Assembly (NCBI RefSeq): GCF_001280125.1
Contig: NZ_LGEG01000149.1
Span: 1-64,000, forward strand
Reading direction: 5' to 3'
Origin: Streptomyces sp. NRRL F-6492
GTDB taxonomy: Bacteria; Actinomycetota; Actinomycetes; Streptomycetales; Streptomycetaceae
DNA length: 64,000 nt
This document shows, in pieces, positions 51,312 through 60,686 of this stretch. Below the pieces are notes generated by a model. That model was not told the origin of the DNA, ran no database searches, and worked only from the letters and a program-made list of their open reading frames with translations. The translations under genes and the position numbers were made by a program. Each line of letters opens with the position of its first letter. The stretch's first letter is position 1.

Positions 51312-52291
51312 GGCGGCGACCGGGCGCGGCCCTGGCGGCCGCGCTCCTGGCCCTGGCCGTCCTGGCGGGCTGCTCGGGGAGTGCGGAGGGACCGGCCGAG
51401 GGCGCGGGTACGAGCGGGCCGGGCGCGAGTCCCGGGACCACCCGGCCCACGAGCGCCGCACCCGCCCCCACGGCGGGCGGCCCGACGACGTCCCGGCCCA
51501 CCACCGGCCCCACGCCCGCGCCCACGACCGGCCGGCCCACGACCACCCGCCCCGCACCGGACCGCACGCCCACCCGCCGGCCCGTGCCCGGCGCGCGCTG
51601 GCAGCCGCGCCCCGGCGTGTCCTGGCAGTGGCAGCTCAACGGCAGGGTGGACCCGTCCGTCGACGTGCCGGTGTACGACATCGACGGCTTCGAGAACAGC
51701 GCCGCCGACGTGGCCCGGCTGCACCGGGACGGGCGCAAGGTGATCTGCTACGTCAACGTCGGCGCATGGGAGGACTACCGCCCCGACCGGGACGCCTTCC
51801 CCGACTCCGTCCTGGGCGGGCCCAACGGCTGGCACGGCGAACGCTGGCTGGACATCCGCCGCCTCGACGTCGTGCGCCCCCTGATGGAACGCCGGTTCGA
51901 CATGTGCCGCGACAAGGGCTTCGACGCGGTGGAACCGGACCTGGTGGAGGGCTACGGCAACGACACCGGATTCCCCCTGACGGCGGACGACCAGCTCCGC
52001 TACAACCGCATGATCGCGGACATCGCCCACGAACGCGGCCTCGCGGTGGGCCTCAAGAACGACCTCCACCAGATCCCGCTCCTGGTGGACCACTTCGACT
52101 TCGCGGTCAACGAGGAGTGCGCCCAGTTCGACGAGTGCGGTCTGCTCGAACCCTTCGTCGCGGCGGGCAAGGCGGTCTTCCACGTGGAGTACGAGGAGTC
52201 CCCGTCCCGCTTCTGCCCCCGGTCCCGCTCCCTGCGCCTGTCGTCGATGCTGAAGAACCCGGAGCTGGACGTGTGGCGGAAACCCTGCTGA
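51308..52291 (+). CDS. GH114-like endo-alpha-1,4-polygalactosaminidase, predicted lipoprotein
   Basis: The GTG at 51308 overlaps the previous stop. The 327-aa product has a lipobox (AVLAGC), so Cys22 would be lipidated and the protein anchored outside the membrane. A Thr/Pro/Ala-rich linker of about 70 residues would reach through the wall. The domain that follows has the GH114 signatures WQWQLNG, VYDIDGFEN, CYVNVGAWEDYR, AVEPDLVEGYGN and VGLKNDL. GH114 enzymes such as fungal Ega3 and the PelA hydrolase domain cut alpha-1,4-galactosaminan. It closes the eight-gene set. Confidence 0.85.
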   Translation: MRRRPGAALAAALLALAVLAGCSGSAEGPAEGAGTSGPGASPGTTRPTSAAPAPTAGGPTTSRPTTGPTPAPTTGRPTTTRPAPDRTPTRRPVPGARWQPRPGVSWQWQLNGRVDPSVDVPVYDIDGFENSAADVARLHRDGRKVICYVNVGAWEDYRPDRDAFPDSVLGGPNGWHGERWLDIRRLDVVRPLMERRFDMCRDKGFDAVEPDLVEGYGNDTGFPLTADDQLRYNRMIADIAHERGLAVGLKNDLHQIPLLVDHFDFAVNEECAQFDECGLLEPFVAAGKAVFHVEYEESPSRFCPRSRSLRLSSMLKNPELDVWRKPC

Positions 52292-52398
52292 GGCCCTTGC
52301 CGGCCCGGAAACGATCTCCGCCGTCCCCGGTGCCGTCCGGCGCGGCTAAGGTGTGTCCGCGACGACACCACGCCCGCCGCTCGCCCAGGAGGTCATGA

Positions 52399-54299
52399 GT
52401 GGGGCCAGCCGAACCCCCGCCGCTACGCGTGCCGGTCGGGGAGGGATCCCCTCGGTGGACAAGCCGCACCGTCCGGCGGCGGGTCCTGCTGGTGGTCCAC
52501 AACGCCACCTCGGCGGGCCGCCTGCTCGACCTCCTGCCGCTGTTCCACGACGACTTCCGCGTCCAGCTCCTGGTCACCTCCACGGGCTCCTCCGCGTTCC
52601 AGAGCGGCATCCGGGAGATCTTCGCCGAGCTGGAACTTCCGGTGCTGCCGTGGGAACAGGCGTTGGCGACGCGGGTGGATCTGGCGATCTCGGCGAGTTT
52701 CGGGGGTGAACTCGCCGACATCCAGGGCAGTTTGTCGATCATTTCACATGGTGTCGGATATACTAAAAGACTGGGCACGCCGGGAGCCGGGAGCCGGGAG
52801 CCGGGAGCCGGGAGCCGGGAGCCGGGAGCCGGGAGCCGGGAGCCGGGAGCCGGGAGCCGGGAGCCGGGAGCCGGGAGCGGGAGCCGGGAGCCGGGAGCCG
52901 GGAGCCGGGAGCCGGGAGCCGGGAGCCGGGAGCCGGGAGCCGGGAGCCGGGAGCCGGGAGCCGGGAGCCGACGTTCGGGCTGTCGCCGGAGTGGCTTCTG
53001 GACGACGGGCGGCCGTTCGTCGACGGCTTCGTCCTGTCCCACCCTGAGCAGTTGGAGCGACTGGCCCGCACGTGTGCCGAGGCGGTGCCCTCCGCCGTAC
53101 TCGCCGGTGACCCCTGCTTCGACCGCATGCTCGCGGCCCGCCCGTACCGGGAGAGGTTCCGGCGCGCCCTGGGGGTGCGCCGCGGGCAGCGGCTCGTCGT
53201 CCTGAACTCCACCTGGAACCCGGAGGGCTTCTTCGGCAGCGGCGGGCAGGACGTCCTGCCCGGCCTGCTGCCCCGGCTCGCCGCCGAACTGCCCGCCGAC
53301 GACTACCGGTTGGCCGCCGTCCTCCACCCGAACATCTGGCACGGTCACGGCCCCGGCCAGATCCGGGCGTGGCTGGACCGGGCCCGGCGCGGCGGGCTGA
53401 CCCTGATCGACCCCGTCCACGGGTGGCGGCAGGCCCTCCTCGCCGCGGACCTGGTCCTCGGGGACTTCGGGGCGGTCACCTACTATTCCGCGGCCCTCGG
53501 CACCGCCGTGCTCCTGGCGGCGGACGGGCGGGAGAGACTCGATCCCGAGGCGCCGCTCGCGGAGTTCGTGCGGCGCGCGCCCCGCCTCGATCCGTACGCT
53601 CCCCTGCGCCCGCAGGTGGAGCGGGTGCTGGACGGGCACCGACCGGACCCGGCCCCCGCCGGGTTCGTCACCTCCGACCCGGGCCGGTCGGCCGTCCTGC
53701 TGCGCCGGCACTTCTACGCGCTGATGGACCTCCCCGAGCCCGCCACTCCCGCGTCCCTGGAGCCCCTGCCCCTCCCTCCGTACGATCCCCCGAGGCCGAC
53801 CGCCCCCTTGTACGTGCGGACGCGTGTCCGCGGGGACGGCATCACGGTCGAGCGCTCCACGGAGCACCCGTACGACGCGGTCGGCGACGCCCACCTCGCC
53901 GTGCACGAGGACACCCGCCACCCCGGGGACCTGGAGGTGGCGGACGTGATCACGCGCGACGGGCGGCCGGACGATCCGCGCCTGGGCGGCGCGGAGCTGT
54001 GGACCGCCGAAGTGCTGCGGGAGCATCCGCGCTGCGCGGCGGCGGTGTACGTGACCGGGCCGGACGCCTGCACCGTGCGCACCCGGGACCACGGCGTGTT
54101 CCGGCTGACCGCCGGCGCCGGGGCGGACGCGGACCCGGCGGCGTACGCGTCGTCGCTGCACGCCTGGCTGGCGCACGGCGGGACGGTCCCCCCGGACGGC
54201 GTCACGCTCCGGACGCACACGGCGGGCGGCGCGCACCCCTTCCTCGTGGAGACCGGGGCGAGCGGAGAGACCGGCGGGACCGCCGCCGGGGCTCCGTGA
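52399..54299 (+). pseudogene. Glycerophosphotransferase-like gene split out of frame by heptanucleotide repeats (candidate phase-variable gene)
   Basis: The GTG at 52399 lies 6 bases after AGGAGG. The first half (frame 1) reads VLLVVHNATSAGRLLDLL to ISHGVGYTKRLGTPG. A 188-bp block of GGGAGCC repeats follows. Past it the protein continues in another frame: TFGLSPEWLLDDGRPF, VVLNSTWNPEGFFG, VLHPNIWHGHG, ADLVLGDFGAVTYYSAAL. Together they match a single protein of the CDP-glycerol glycerophosphotransferase-like group. As written, the frame from 52399 ends at 53205, so the gene is off. Gain of one 7-bp unit or loss of two would restore a protein of about 630 aa. It follows the polymer cluster by 107 bases. 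Assembly error in the repeat is an alternative. Confidence 0.75.
52781..52968 (+). repeat. Heptanucleotide tandem repeat, (CGGGAGC)14 - 6-bp unit - (CGGGAGC)12
   Basis: Fourteen perfect 7-bp units (52781-52878), one unit lacking a base (52879-52884) and twelve more perfect units (52885-52968) form a 188-bp block. All three forward frames stay open through it; in frame the block encodes repeats of PGAGSRE. The unit length is not a multiple of three, so each change in copy number moves the downstream frame. Confidence 0.97.
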
Positions 54300-54306
54300 C
54301 CGGCGG

Positions 54307-56442
54307 CTAGCCGGCCGCGGCCTCGCAGCGCCGCCGCAGGCCGGCCAGGTACCGCAGGTGCGGGGCCGCGGCCGGGGTGAGCAGGGCCTCCGCGTCGGCG
54401 ATCCTCTTCAGCGCCTCCCCGTCGTCACCGCTGTCGTGCAGCGTCTCCGCGAGGTCCGTGAGGGCGCGGGCCCGGTTGTACGGCTCCGCCGGCCTCTCCG
54501 CCGTCCCCGCGAAGAACTCCACGGCGCGCTCCAGCAGACGGCGGGAGTCGTCGAGGCGGCCCATGCCGCGCAGGGCCCGCCCCTGGTGGCGCTCCACCAG
54601 GGCGAGGGCCCGGGGCAGGTCCGCCGCGCCTTCCTGGCGTTCCTGGCCGGAAGTGATCCTCCGGTAGACGTTCTCGGCCTCGACGAACCGCTCGTACGCC
54701 TCCTCGTACAGCCACCGGTTCAGGCACAGCAGTCCGAGGAGCTCCACGGACGACGCCTCGCCCCGCAGGTGCCGTGCCGCCCGCTCGTACGTGACGGCGG
54801 CGCGCGCCGCGCGGTTCGCCTGCTCCCATCGGCCCAGCTCGCCCAGGCAGTGCGCGAGCTGGAAGTGCAGCGCTCCCGCCATCCGCGCGTCCGCTTCGTT
54901 CTCCTCGGCGCACCGGGCCGCGACGCGGAGCGCCGGAAGCACCTCGTCCCAGTGCCCGGCCTTCAGTTGCAGCGGCCACAGGGCGCGGGCGAGCCGCAGG
55001 GCGGTGGTGATCCGCCGGTGCTCCTCGGCGACGGACACGGCGTGGACCACGTTGGCCGCCTCGGCCGCGAGCACCGCGATGCCGTCGGTCTCCCCGCCGG
55101 GCGCCGCCGCCTGCTCCGGCGCGGGCTCGGTCCGCCAGCTCGTCGGCAGGGCGGCGTGCGCCGCGTGCAGGGCGCGGTCCAGGAGCGCGTCGAGCACCCG
55201 GGCCACGGCGTCCGAGCACTCCTGGGCGCCGTACTCCGACGCGGCGTCGGCCAGTTGGCGCCTGACCTCGGGCCGGAAGCGGTAGCGCAGGTCGGGGAGG
55301 CGTTCGAGGAGGTCGGCTTCCGCCGCCTCGGCGAGCATCCGGGCAGCCCGCTCCTCGTCGAGGCCCGCGGCGGCGGCCGCGATCCCGGCGCTGACGGACG
55401 GCCAGCCGCCCAGGGCCGTGAGTCGGCAGAGCCGTACCGTCCGCGGATCGAGCAGGAGCGAGGCGTGCCGGGCCGTGGCCCGCACCGGGTGGTGCCGCCA
55501 CCCCTCGGCGCTCTGGTCCGGGGCGGCCGCACCCGCGGCGAGCAGCCGCGCCTCGGCGTGGAGGGCGAACGGATTGCCCCGGCAGCGGTCGAGCAGGCCG
55601 GGCAGCTCCGCCTTGACGCGCGCGGCGTTCTCCGGCCCGGCGACCTTCCGCACCATCCGCTTCGCGTACCGGTCGCTCAGCGGCGGTACGGCGACGCGCT
55701 CGGCCTCCAGGAGGAGGGGCGGTCCGGACACGACGACGAGCAGGAGGACGTCGGGGGTGGCCGGTACGAGGCCGCGGACCTGGGCCGGGGAGGTGGCGTG
55801 GTCGATCACCACCAGCGCTCTGCGGTCCACGGTGAGCTGCCGGTAGAGCCGCTCCCGCTCCGCTTCGGCGGTCGGCGTCCGGTCGGGATCCACGCCCATC
55901 TCGCGCAGCAGCCGCAGCAGCACGGCGGCCGGTTCCGGTCCGCCCTCCCCGGCCGATCCGCGCAGGTCGACGTAGAACTGCCCGTCGGGAAAACGGTCGC
56001 GGTTCTCGGCGCCGAGACGGAGGGCCACGGACGTCGTGCCGCTGCCGGGAGGGCCGGAGAGGAGCGCGACCCTGGGCCGTCCCTCCCAGGGGCGGGTCGC
56101 CTCCCCGAGGAGCTGCTTCAGCACTTTCTGGCGGTTGGTGAACGCCCAGGGAGCAGGGGGCATGCCGCTGCCGGACGGGGCGTGGACCCCTTCCTGTCCG
56201 CTTTCCACGAGCAGCGCCCACTCGTCGGCCTGCCGGGGGTCGTGGGCCAGCCTCGCGTACAGCCGCCCCGCCAGTTCCCGGCGGTCCTCGGCACCGGCCG
56301 GGAGCGGGGTCTCCCGTCCCAGCGTCCTCCTCACCAGAGCGCCCGCCGACAGGGCCAGGTTCTTGCCGACCTCCCCCGCCGCCCCGTTTCCCACTCCCAA
56401 CAGGAACGTGGTGAGCGCACTGAGCGCCACGACCTCCAGCAC
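54307..56442 (-). CDS. STAND (NB-ARC-like) ATPase with TPR repeats and degenerate Walker motifs
   Basis: The GTG at 56442 lies behind AGGGGGAGGGG and is preferred to a GTG at 56508 with no ribosome site. The 711-aa protein starts with a hydrophobic segment (LEVVALSALTTFLLGVG), then an NB-ARC-type ATPase and about eight TPR-like helices pairs, as in AfsR-type signalling ATPases without the DNA-binding part. Walker A reads GPPGSGTTS: the lysine is Thr136. Walker B is VVIDH instead of two acids. It may bind nucleotides without hydrolysing them or be a dead ATPase scaffold. It converges with the repeat-split gene and diverges from the PaoABC operon. Confidence 0.75.
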   Translation of the reverse strand: MLEVVALSALTTFLLGVGNGAAGEVGKNLALSAGALVRRTLGRETPLPAGAEDRRELAGRLYARLAHDPRQADEWALLVESGQEGVHAPSGSGMPPAPWAFTNRQKVLKQLLGEATRPWEGRPRVALLSGPPGSGTTSVALRLGAENRDRFPDGQFYVDLRGSAGEGGPEPAAVLLRLLREMGVDPDRTPTAEAERERLYRQLTVDRRALVVIDHATSPAQVRGLVPATPDVLLLVVVSGPPLLLEAERVAVPPLSDRYAKRMVRKVAGPENAARVKAELPGLLDRCRGNPFALHAEARLLAAGAAAPDQSAEGWRHHPVRATARHASLLLDPRTVRLCRLTALGGWPSVSAGIAAAAAGLDEERAARMLAEAAEADLLERLPDLRYRFRPEVRRQLADAASEYGAQECSDAVARVLDALLDRALHAAHAALPTSWRTEPAPEQAAAPGGETDGIAVLAAEAANVVHAVSVAEEHRRITTALRLARALWPLQLKAGHWDEVLPALRVAARCAEENEADARMAGALHFQLAHCLGELGRWEQANRAARAAVTYERAARHLRGEASSVELLGLLCLNRWLYEEAYERFVEAENVYRRITSGQERQEGAADLPRALALVERHQGRALRGMGRLDDSRRLLERAVEFFAGTAERPAEPYNRARALTDLAETLHDSGDDGEALKRIADAEALLTPAAAPHLRYLAGLRRRCEAAAG

Positions 56443-56824
56443 GCCGGCCCCTCCCCCTGGTCGCCCGTCCGACTCTGGCCGGACTGTATCGCCGTGACTC
56501 GGGCTCACGGAAACATTCAGGCCTCCGTGGCTTCCCTCCCCGAACTTCCCTTCCCGGCGCGAGACATGCGGCGCACCGGCGGTTCCGGGGGAGAGTCCGG
56601 GTGAAAGTCCGGGGGAAATCAGGGCGGCGGCCCGCGTCGGCCGCCCCCGGATGTGTCACCTTCGTGTGCCGGAGCCACCCGCCGGAGCCACCCGCCGGAG
56701 CCGGAGGCCGGATCCGAAAGCCGCATCCGGAGGCCGCCGGGGAGATCAGCCGCATGCCCCACGACAGGCGGGGCAGACGCCCCTCGCATACCGTCGACGA
56801 AGGCGAAGACGAGGAGGAGAACCC
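56443..56824. promoter_or_regulatory. Divergent promoter region between the STAND ATPase gene and the PaoABC operon
   Basis: No gene is supported here. Two exact 13-bp repeats, GGAGCCACCCGCC, lie at 56671-56683 and 56684-56696, followed by a third partial copy. A GAGGAGGAG ribosome binding site lies just before 56825. Confidence 0.5.
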
Positions 56825-57382
56825 GTGGAACCCGTGGACCGGACCACACCGCCGGGCAAGGCCCCGGACGTCACCCCCGAGGCCGCTTCCACCCTCACCC
56901 TGCGGGTCAACGGCACGGCCCACGAGCTCACCGTCGACAACCGCACCACCCTTCTGGACGCGCTGCGCGACCACCTCGACCTCACCGGTTCGAAGAAGGG
57001 CTGCGACCACGGGCAGTGCGGGGCCTGCACCGTCCTCCTCGACGGGCGGCGCGTGAACGGCTGCCTGCTGTTCGCCGTCGCCTGCGCGGGCGCGTCCGTC
57101 ACCACGGTCGAGGGCCTCGCCGACGGCGACCGGCTCCATCCCGTCCAGGAGGCGTTCGTCGCCCGGGACGCCCTGCAGTGCGGCTACTGCACCCCCGGCC
57201 AGATCTGCTCGGCCGTCGCCCTCCTCGACGAGGCGGCCGACGGGCGGCCCTCGTACGTGACGCCGCCGGACGGCCCGGTGTCCCTCACCCCGGAGGAGAT
57301 CCGCGAACGCATGAGCGGGAACATCTGCCGCTGCGGCGCCTATCCGAACATCGTCGACGCGATCGCGGAGGCCGCGCGGTGA
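56825..57382 (+). CDS. paoA: Aldehyde/xanthine oxidoreductase [2Fe-2S] subunit (PaoA-like)
   Basis: The GTG at 56825 follows GAGGAGGAGAACCC. The 185-aa protein has both iron-sulfur signatures of the family: CDHGQCGACTV with a further Cys in GRRVNGC for the plant-type cluster, and CGYCTPGQ plus CRCGAY for the second cluster. No Tat motif is seen in the first residues, although E. coli PaoA has one, so the complex may be cytoplasmic. It transfers electrons between the molybdenum and FAD subunits. Its stop overlaps the next start (GTGA). Confidence 0.85.
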   Translation: MEPVDRTTPPGKAPDVTPEAASTLTLRVNGTAHELTVDNRTTLLDALRDHLDLTGSKKGCDHGQCGACTVLLDGRRVNGCLLFAVACAGASVTTVEGLADGDRLHPVQEAFVARDALQCGYCTPGQICSAVALLDEAADGRPSYVTPPDGPVSLTPEEIRERMSGNICRCGAYPNIVDAIAEAAR

Positions 57383-58374
57383 AGCCCTTCGCATACGTCA
57401 GGCCGGAGCGCACCGAGGAGGCGATCGACCGGTTCGCCGCCCAGCCCGGCGCCCGGTTCCTCGCGGGCGGGACCAACCTCGTGGACCTGATGAAGCTGGG
57501 GGTCGCCGGACCGCCGCTGCTCATCGACATCAACGGCCTGCCGCTCGACGCCGTCGAGGAGACCCCGGCGGGCGGTCTGCACATCGGCGCGACCGCGCGC
57601 AACAGCGACGTCGCGGCCCATCCGGTCGTGCGCGCCCGCTACCCCGTCCTCTCGCAGGCCCTCCTGGCCGGCGCCTCCCCCCAGCTGCGCAACGCGGCCA
57701 CCACCGGGGGCAACCTGCTCCAGCGCACCCGCTGCCCGTACTTCCAGGACGCGTCGAAGCCCTGCAACAAGCGCGTGCCCGGTTCCGGCTGCCCCGCCCG
57801 GGAAGGCGTCCACCGCGATCTCGCCGTGCTCGGCCACTCCGCCCACTGCGTCGCCACGCACCCGTCGGACATGGCGGTCGCCCTCGCCGCCCTGGACGCG
57901 GAGGTCCGGCTGCGCGGTCCGGCGGGCGAGCGGACGGTGCCGGTCGCGGAGTTCCACCGGCTGCCCGGCGACCGTCCCGACCGGGACACCGTCATCGAGG
58001 ACGGCGAGCTGATCACCGGCGTGACGCTGCCCGCGCCGCCGCCCGGGGCGCGCGGCGCCTACCGCAAGGCCCGCGACCGCGCCTCGTACGCCTTCGCGCT
58101 CGCCTCCGTCGCCGCCGTCCTGACCGTCGAGGACGGGCGGATCGGTCACGCGGCCCTCGCCTTCGGCGGTCTCGCCCACAAGCCCTGGCGGGCCCGCGCG
58201 GCGGAGGAGGTGCTGCGCGGCGCCCCGGCGACCGCCGAGACGTACGGGCGGGCAGCCAACGCCGAGCTCGCCGCCGCCGAACCGCTGCGCGACAACGGCT
58301 TCAAGGTGCCCCTCGCCCGCAACCTCGCCGTGAGCGTGCTGCGCGGCCTCGCGTCCCGCGCCGACGCGTCCTGA
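57379..58374 (+). CDS. paoB: Aldehyde oxidoreductase FAD-binding subunit (PaoB-like)
   Basis: The 331-aa protein has the FAD-binding segment FLAGGTNLVDLMKLGV and ATTGGNLLQRTRCPYF. After it comes a cysteine-rich insertion, RCPYFQDASKPCNKRVPGSG then C, which in PaoB-type proteins carries an extra [4Fe-4S] cluster. It is the middle gene of three co-transcribed subunits (35 bases before the next). Confidence 0.85.
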   Translation: MKPFAYVRPERTEEAIDRFAAQPGARFLAGGTNLVDLMKLGVAGPPLLIDINGLPLDAVEETPAGGLHIGATARNSDVAAHPVVRARYPVLSQALLAGASPQLRNAATTGGNLLQRTRCPYFQDASKPCNKRVPGSGCPAREGVHRDLAVLGHSAHCVATHPSDMAVALAALDAEVRLRGPAGERTVPVAEFHRLPGDRPDRDTVIEDGELITGVTLPAPPPGARGAYRKARDRASYAFALASVAAVLTVEDGRIGHAALAFGGLAHKPWRARAAEEVLRGAPATAETYGRAANAELAAAEPLRDNGFKVPLARNLAVSVLRGLASRADAS

Positions 58375-58409
58375 AACCACCCGACGCCCACCACAGGAGG
58401 CACCGCGCC

Positions 58410-60512
58410 ATGACCAGCCAGCCCGTGCCGCGGCCGACGACGGGAGCCGTCCGTCGCGACGCCCGGCAGAAGGTGACGGGCGAGGCCCGCTACGCCGTCG
58501 ACCGGACGCCGCCCGGCTGCCTGCACGCCTGCCCCGTGCCCGCCGCGGTGGCCCGCGGCCGGGTCGCCGCCGTGCACGCCGACGCGGTCCTGAAGCTCCC
58601 CGGCGTGCGCGCCGTGCTCACCCACGAGAACGCGCCCCGCCTGGGCGAGGCGGACGACCCGACGCTCCTGCTGCTCCAGGACGACCGGGTCCCGCACCGC
58701 GGCTGGTACGTCGCCGTCGTCGTCGCCGACACGCCGGAGATCGCGCGCGAGGCCGCCGAGGCCCTCGACGTCGACTACGCCGTCGAGGACCACGACGTCC
58801 TGCTGCGCGCCGACCACCCGGACCTCTACACGCCCGAGGAGGCCAACGGCGGTCACCCGGCCGTGCGCGAGCGCGGCGACTTCGCCGCGGCCTTCGCCGC
58901 CTCGCCGGTGCGGCTCGACGCCACGTACTCCATGAGCGCCCTGCACAACCATCCGATGGAGCCCCACGCGTCCACGGCCCACTGGGAGGACGACGGGCTG
59001 ACCGTGTACGACTCCAGCCAGGGGGCGTCGACGGTGCGGGACGTCCTCGCGGGCCTCTTCGAGCTGCCCCCGGAGCGGGTCACGGTCGTCTCCGCCTTCG
59101 TCGGCGGCGGCTTCGGCTCGAAGGGCACGCCCCGGCCGCCGTGCGTCCTCGCGGCGATGGCCTCCCGGCACACCGGCCGTCCGGTGCGGCTCGTCCTGCC
59201 CCGCCGTGAGCTGGCGGCGGTGGTGGGCCACCGCGCGCCCACGGTCCAGCGCGTGCGGATCGGCGCGTCCGAGGAGGGCGTGATCAGCGCCCTCTCGCAC
59301 GAGGTCGTCACCCAGACGTCGACGGTGAAGGAGTTCGTGGAGCAGGCCGCCGTCCCGGCCCGTGCCATGTACACCTCTCCCCACAGCTTCACCGGTCACC
59401 GGGTGGTGGCCCTGGACGTGCCGTCGCCGTCGTGGATGCGCGCCCCGGGCGAGGCGTCCGGCATGTACGCCCTGGAGTCGGCCGTGGACGAGCTGGCCGG
59501 GGCGGCGGGCGTCGACCCGGTGGAGCTCCGGCTGCGCAACGAGCCCGACACGGAGCCCGACAGCGGCAGGCCCTTCAGCAGCAGGGGCCTCGCCGACTGC
59601 CTGCGGGAGGGCGCGCGGCGCTTCGGCTGGGAGGACCGCGACCCCCGGCCGGGCGTCCGCCGCGAGGGGGACCTGCTGTGGGGCACGGGGGTCGCCTCGG
59701 CCACCTATCCCGTCCTCCTGAGCGCGTCGAAGGCCTCGGCGCACGCCGGGCCGGACGGGCGGTACACCGTACGGGTCGACGCCACCGACATCGGCACGGG
59801 CGCGCGCACCGTCCTGGCCCAGATCGCCGCCGAGGCCCTCGACGTCCCGCTCGACTCCGTACGGGTCGAGCTCGGCAGCAGCGGTCTGCCCGACGCCCCG
59901 GTGGCGGGCGGCTCCTCCGGCACGGGTTCCTGGGGCTGGGCCGTGCACAAGGCCTGCACCGCCCTGCGCGAGGAGCTGGCCGGCCGTTCGGGCCCGCTGC
60001 CCGCCGGGGGCGTCACGGCCGAGGCGGACACGGAGGAGGAGACGGGGCGGGAGTCCCCGTACGCCCGTCACGCCTTCGGCGCCCACTTCGCGGAAGTCCG
60101 CGTCGACGTCGTCACCGGCGAGGTCCGGGTGAGCCGGCTGCTCGGCGTGTACGCGGCGGGCCGGATCCTCAACTCCCGTACGGCCCGCTCCCAGTTCATC
60201 GGCGGGATGACGATGGGGCTCGGCATGGCGCTGACCGAGCACAGCACCATGGACCCCGCCTTCGGCGACTACACCGAGCGCGACCTGGCCTCCTACCACG
60301 TGCCGGCCTGCGCCGACGTGCCGGAGATCGAGGCGCACTGGGTGGACGAGCACGACCCCCACCTCAATCCGATGGGCAGCAAGGGCATCGGGGAGATCGG
60401 CATCGTCGGCACGGCCGCGGCGATCGCCAACGCCGTCCACCACGCGACCGGCGTGCGTCTGCGCGAGCTGCCCCTGACCCCGGACCGGCTCCTCCCCCAC
60501 CTGCCGGCCTGA
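58410..60512 (+). CDS. paoC: Aldehyde oxidoreductase molybdenum-binding subunit (PaoC-like)
   Basis: The ATG at 58410 follows CAGGAGG. The 700-aa protein has the xanthine oxidase family layout: an a/b-hammerhead domain at the N-terminus, a cofactor region with [26 protein letters not shown] and [10 protein letters not shown], and the catalytic Glu662 in [12 protein letters not shown]. It would oxidise aldehydes with water as oxygen donor, probably aromatic ones as in PaoABC, but the substrate is not certain. The cofactor type (MCD is usual in the PaoABC group) is inferred from the family. Confidence 0.88.
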   Translation: MTSQPVPRPTTGAVRRDARQKVTGEARYAVDRTPPGCLHACPVPAAVARGRVAAVHADAVLKLPGVRAVLTHENAPRLGEADDPTLLLLQDDRVPHRGWYVAVVVADTPEIAREAAEALDVDYAVEDHDVLLRADHPDLYTPEEANGGHPAVRERGDFAAAFAASPVRLDATYSMSALHNHPMEPHASTAHWEDDGLTVYDSSQGASTVRDVLAGLFELPPERVTVVSAFVGGGFGSKGTPRPPCVLAAMASRHTGRPVRLVLPRRELAAVVGHRAPTVQRVRIGASEEGVISALSHEVVTQTSTVKEFVEQAAVPARAMYTSPHSFTGHRVVALDVPSPSWMRAPGEASGMYALESAVDELAGAAGVDPVELRLRNEPDTEPDSGRPFSSRGLADCLREGARRFGWEDRDPRPGVRREGDLLWGTGVASATYPVLLSASKASAHAGPDGRYTVRVDATDIGTGARTVLAQIAAEALDVPLDSVRVELGSSGLPDAPVAGGSSGTGSWGWAVHKACTALREELAGRSGPLPAGGVTAEADTEEETGRESPYARHAFGAHFAEVRVDVVTGEVRVSRLLGVYAAGRILNSRTARSQFIGGMTMGLGMALTEHSTMDPAFGDYTERDLASYHVPACADVPEIEAHWVDEHDPHLNPMGSKGIGEIGIVGTAAAIANAVHHATGVRLRELPLTPDRLLPHLPA

Positions 60513-60558
60513 GGACGCGGGGGAGGCCGCCGCCCGCCGGCCTGAGGGCGTACGAAAA

Positions 60559-60591
60559 AGGCCGTTCTCTCCTCACATGAGAGAACGGCCT
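60559..60591 (-). terminator. Intrinsic terminator of the second tRNA-Pro gene
   Basis: Thirteen-base perfect arms (AGGCCGTTCTCTC and its complement) surround a 7-base loop. On the minus strand the stem is followed by a run of T, giving a classic intrinsic terminator 19 bases after the tRNA. It may also end the paoABC transcript. Confidence 0.85.
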
Positions 60592-60609
60592 CCGACCTGC
60601 GTTTCCGCG

Positions 60610-60686
<77 letters not shown>

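Noticed and set aside
52781..52968. CRISPR array
   Set aside because: Units are 7 bp, contiguous and without spacers. No other array-like repeat was seen in the window.
52763..53212. Minus-strand frame over the heptanucleotide repeat
   Set aside because: It consists of LPAPGSR repeats generated by the repeat itself, and the flanks have no protein-like sequence.
56671..56702. 13-bp repeats as an operator of the PaoABC operon
   Set aside because: Only two exact copies in a very GC-rich stretch and no symmetry; slippage is as likely.
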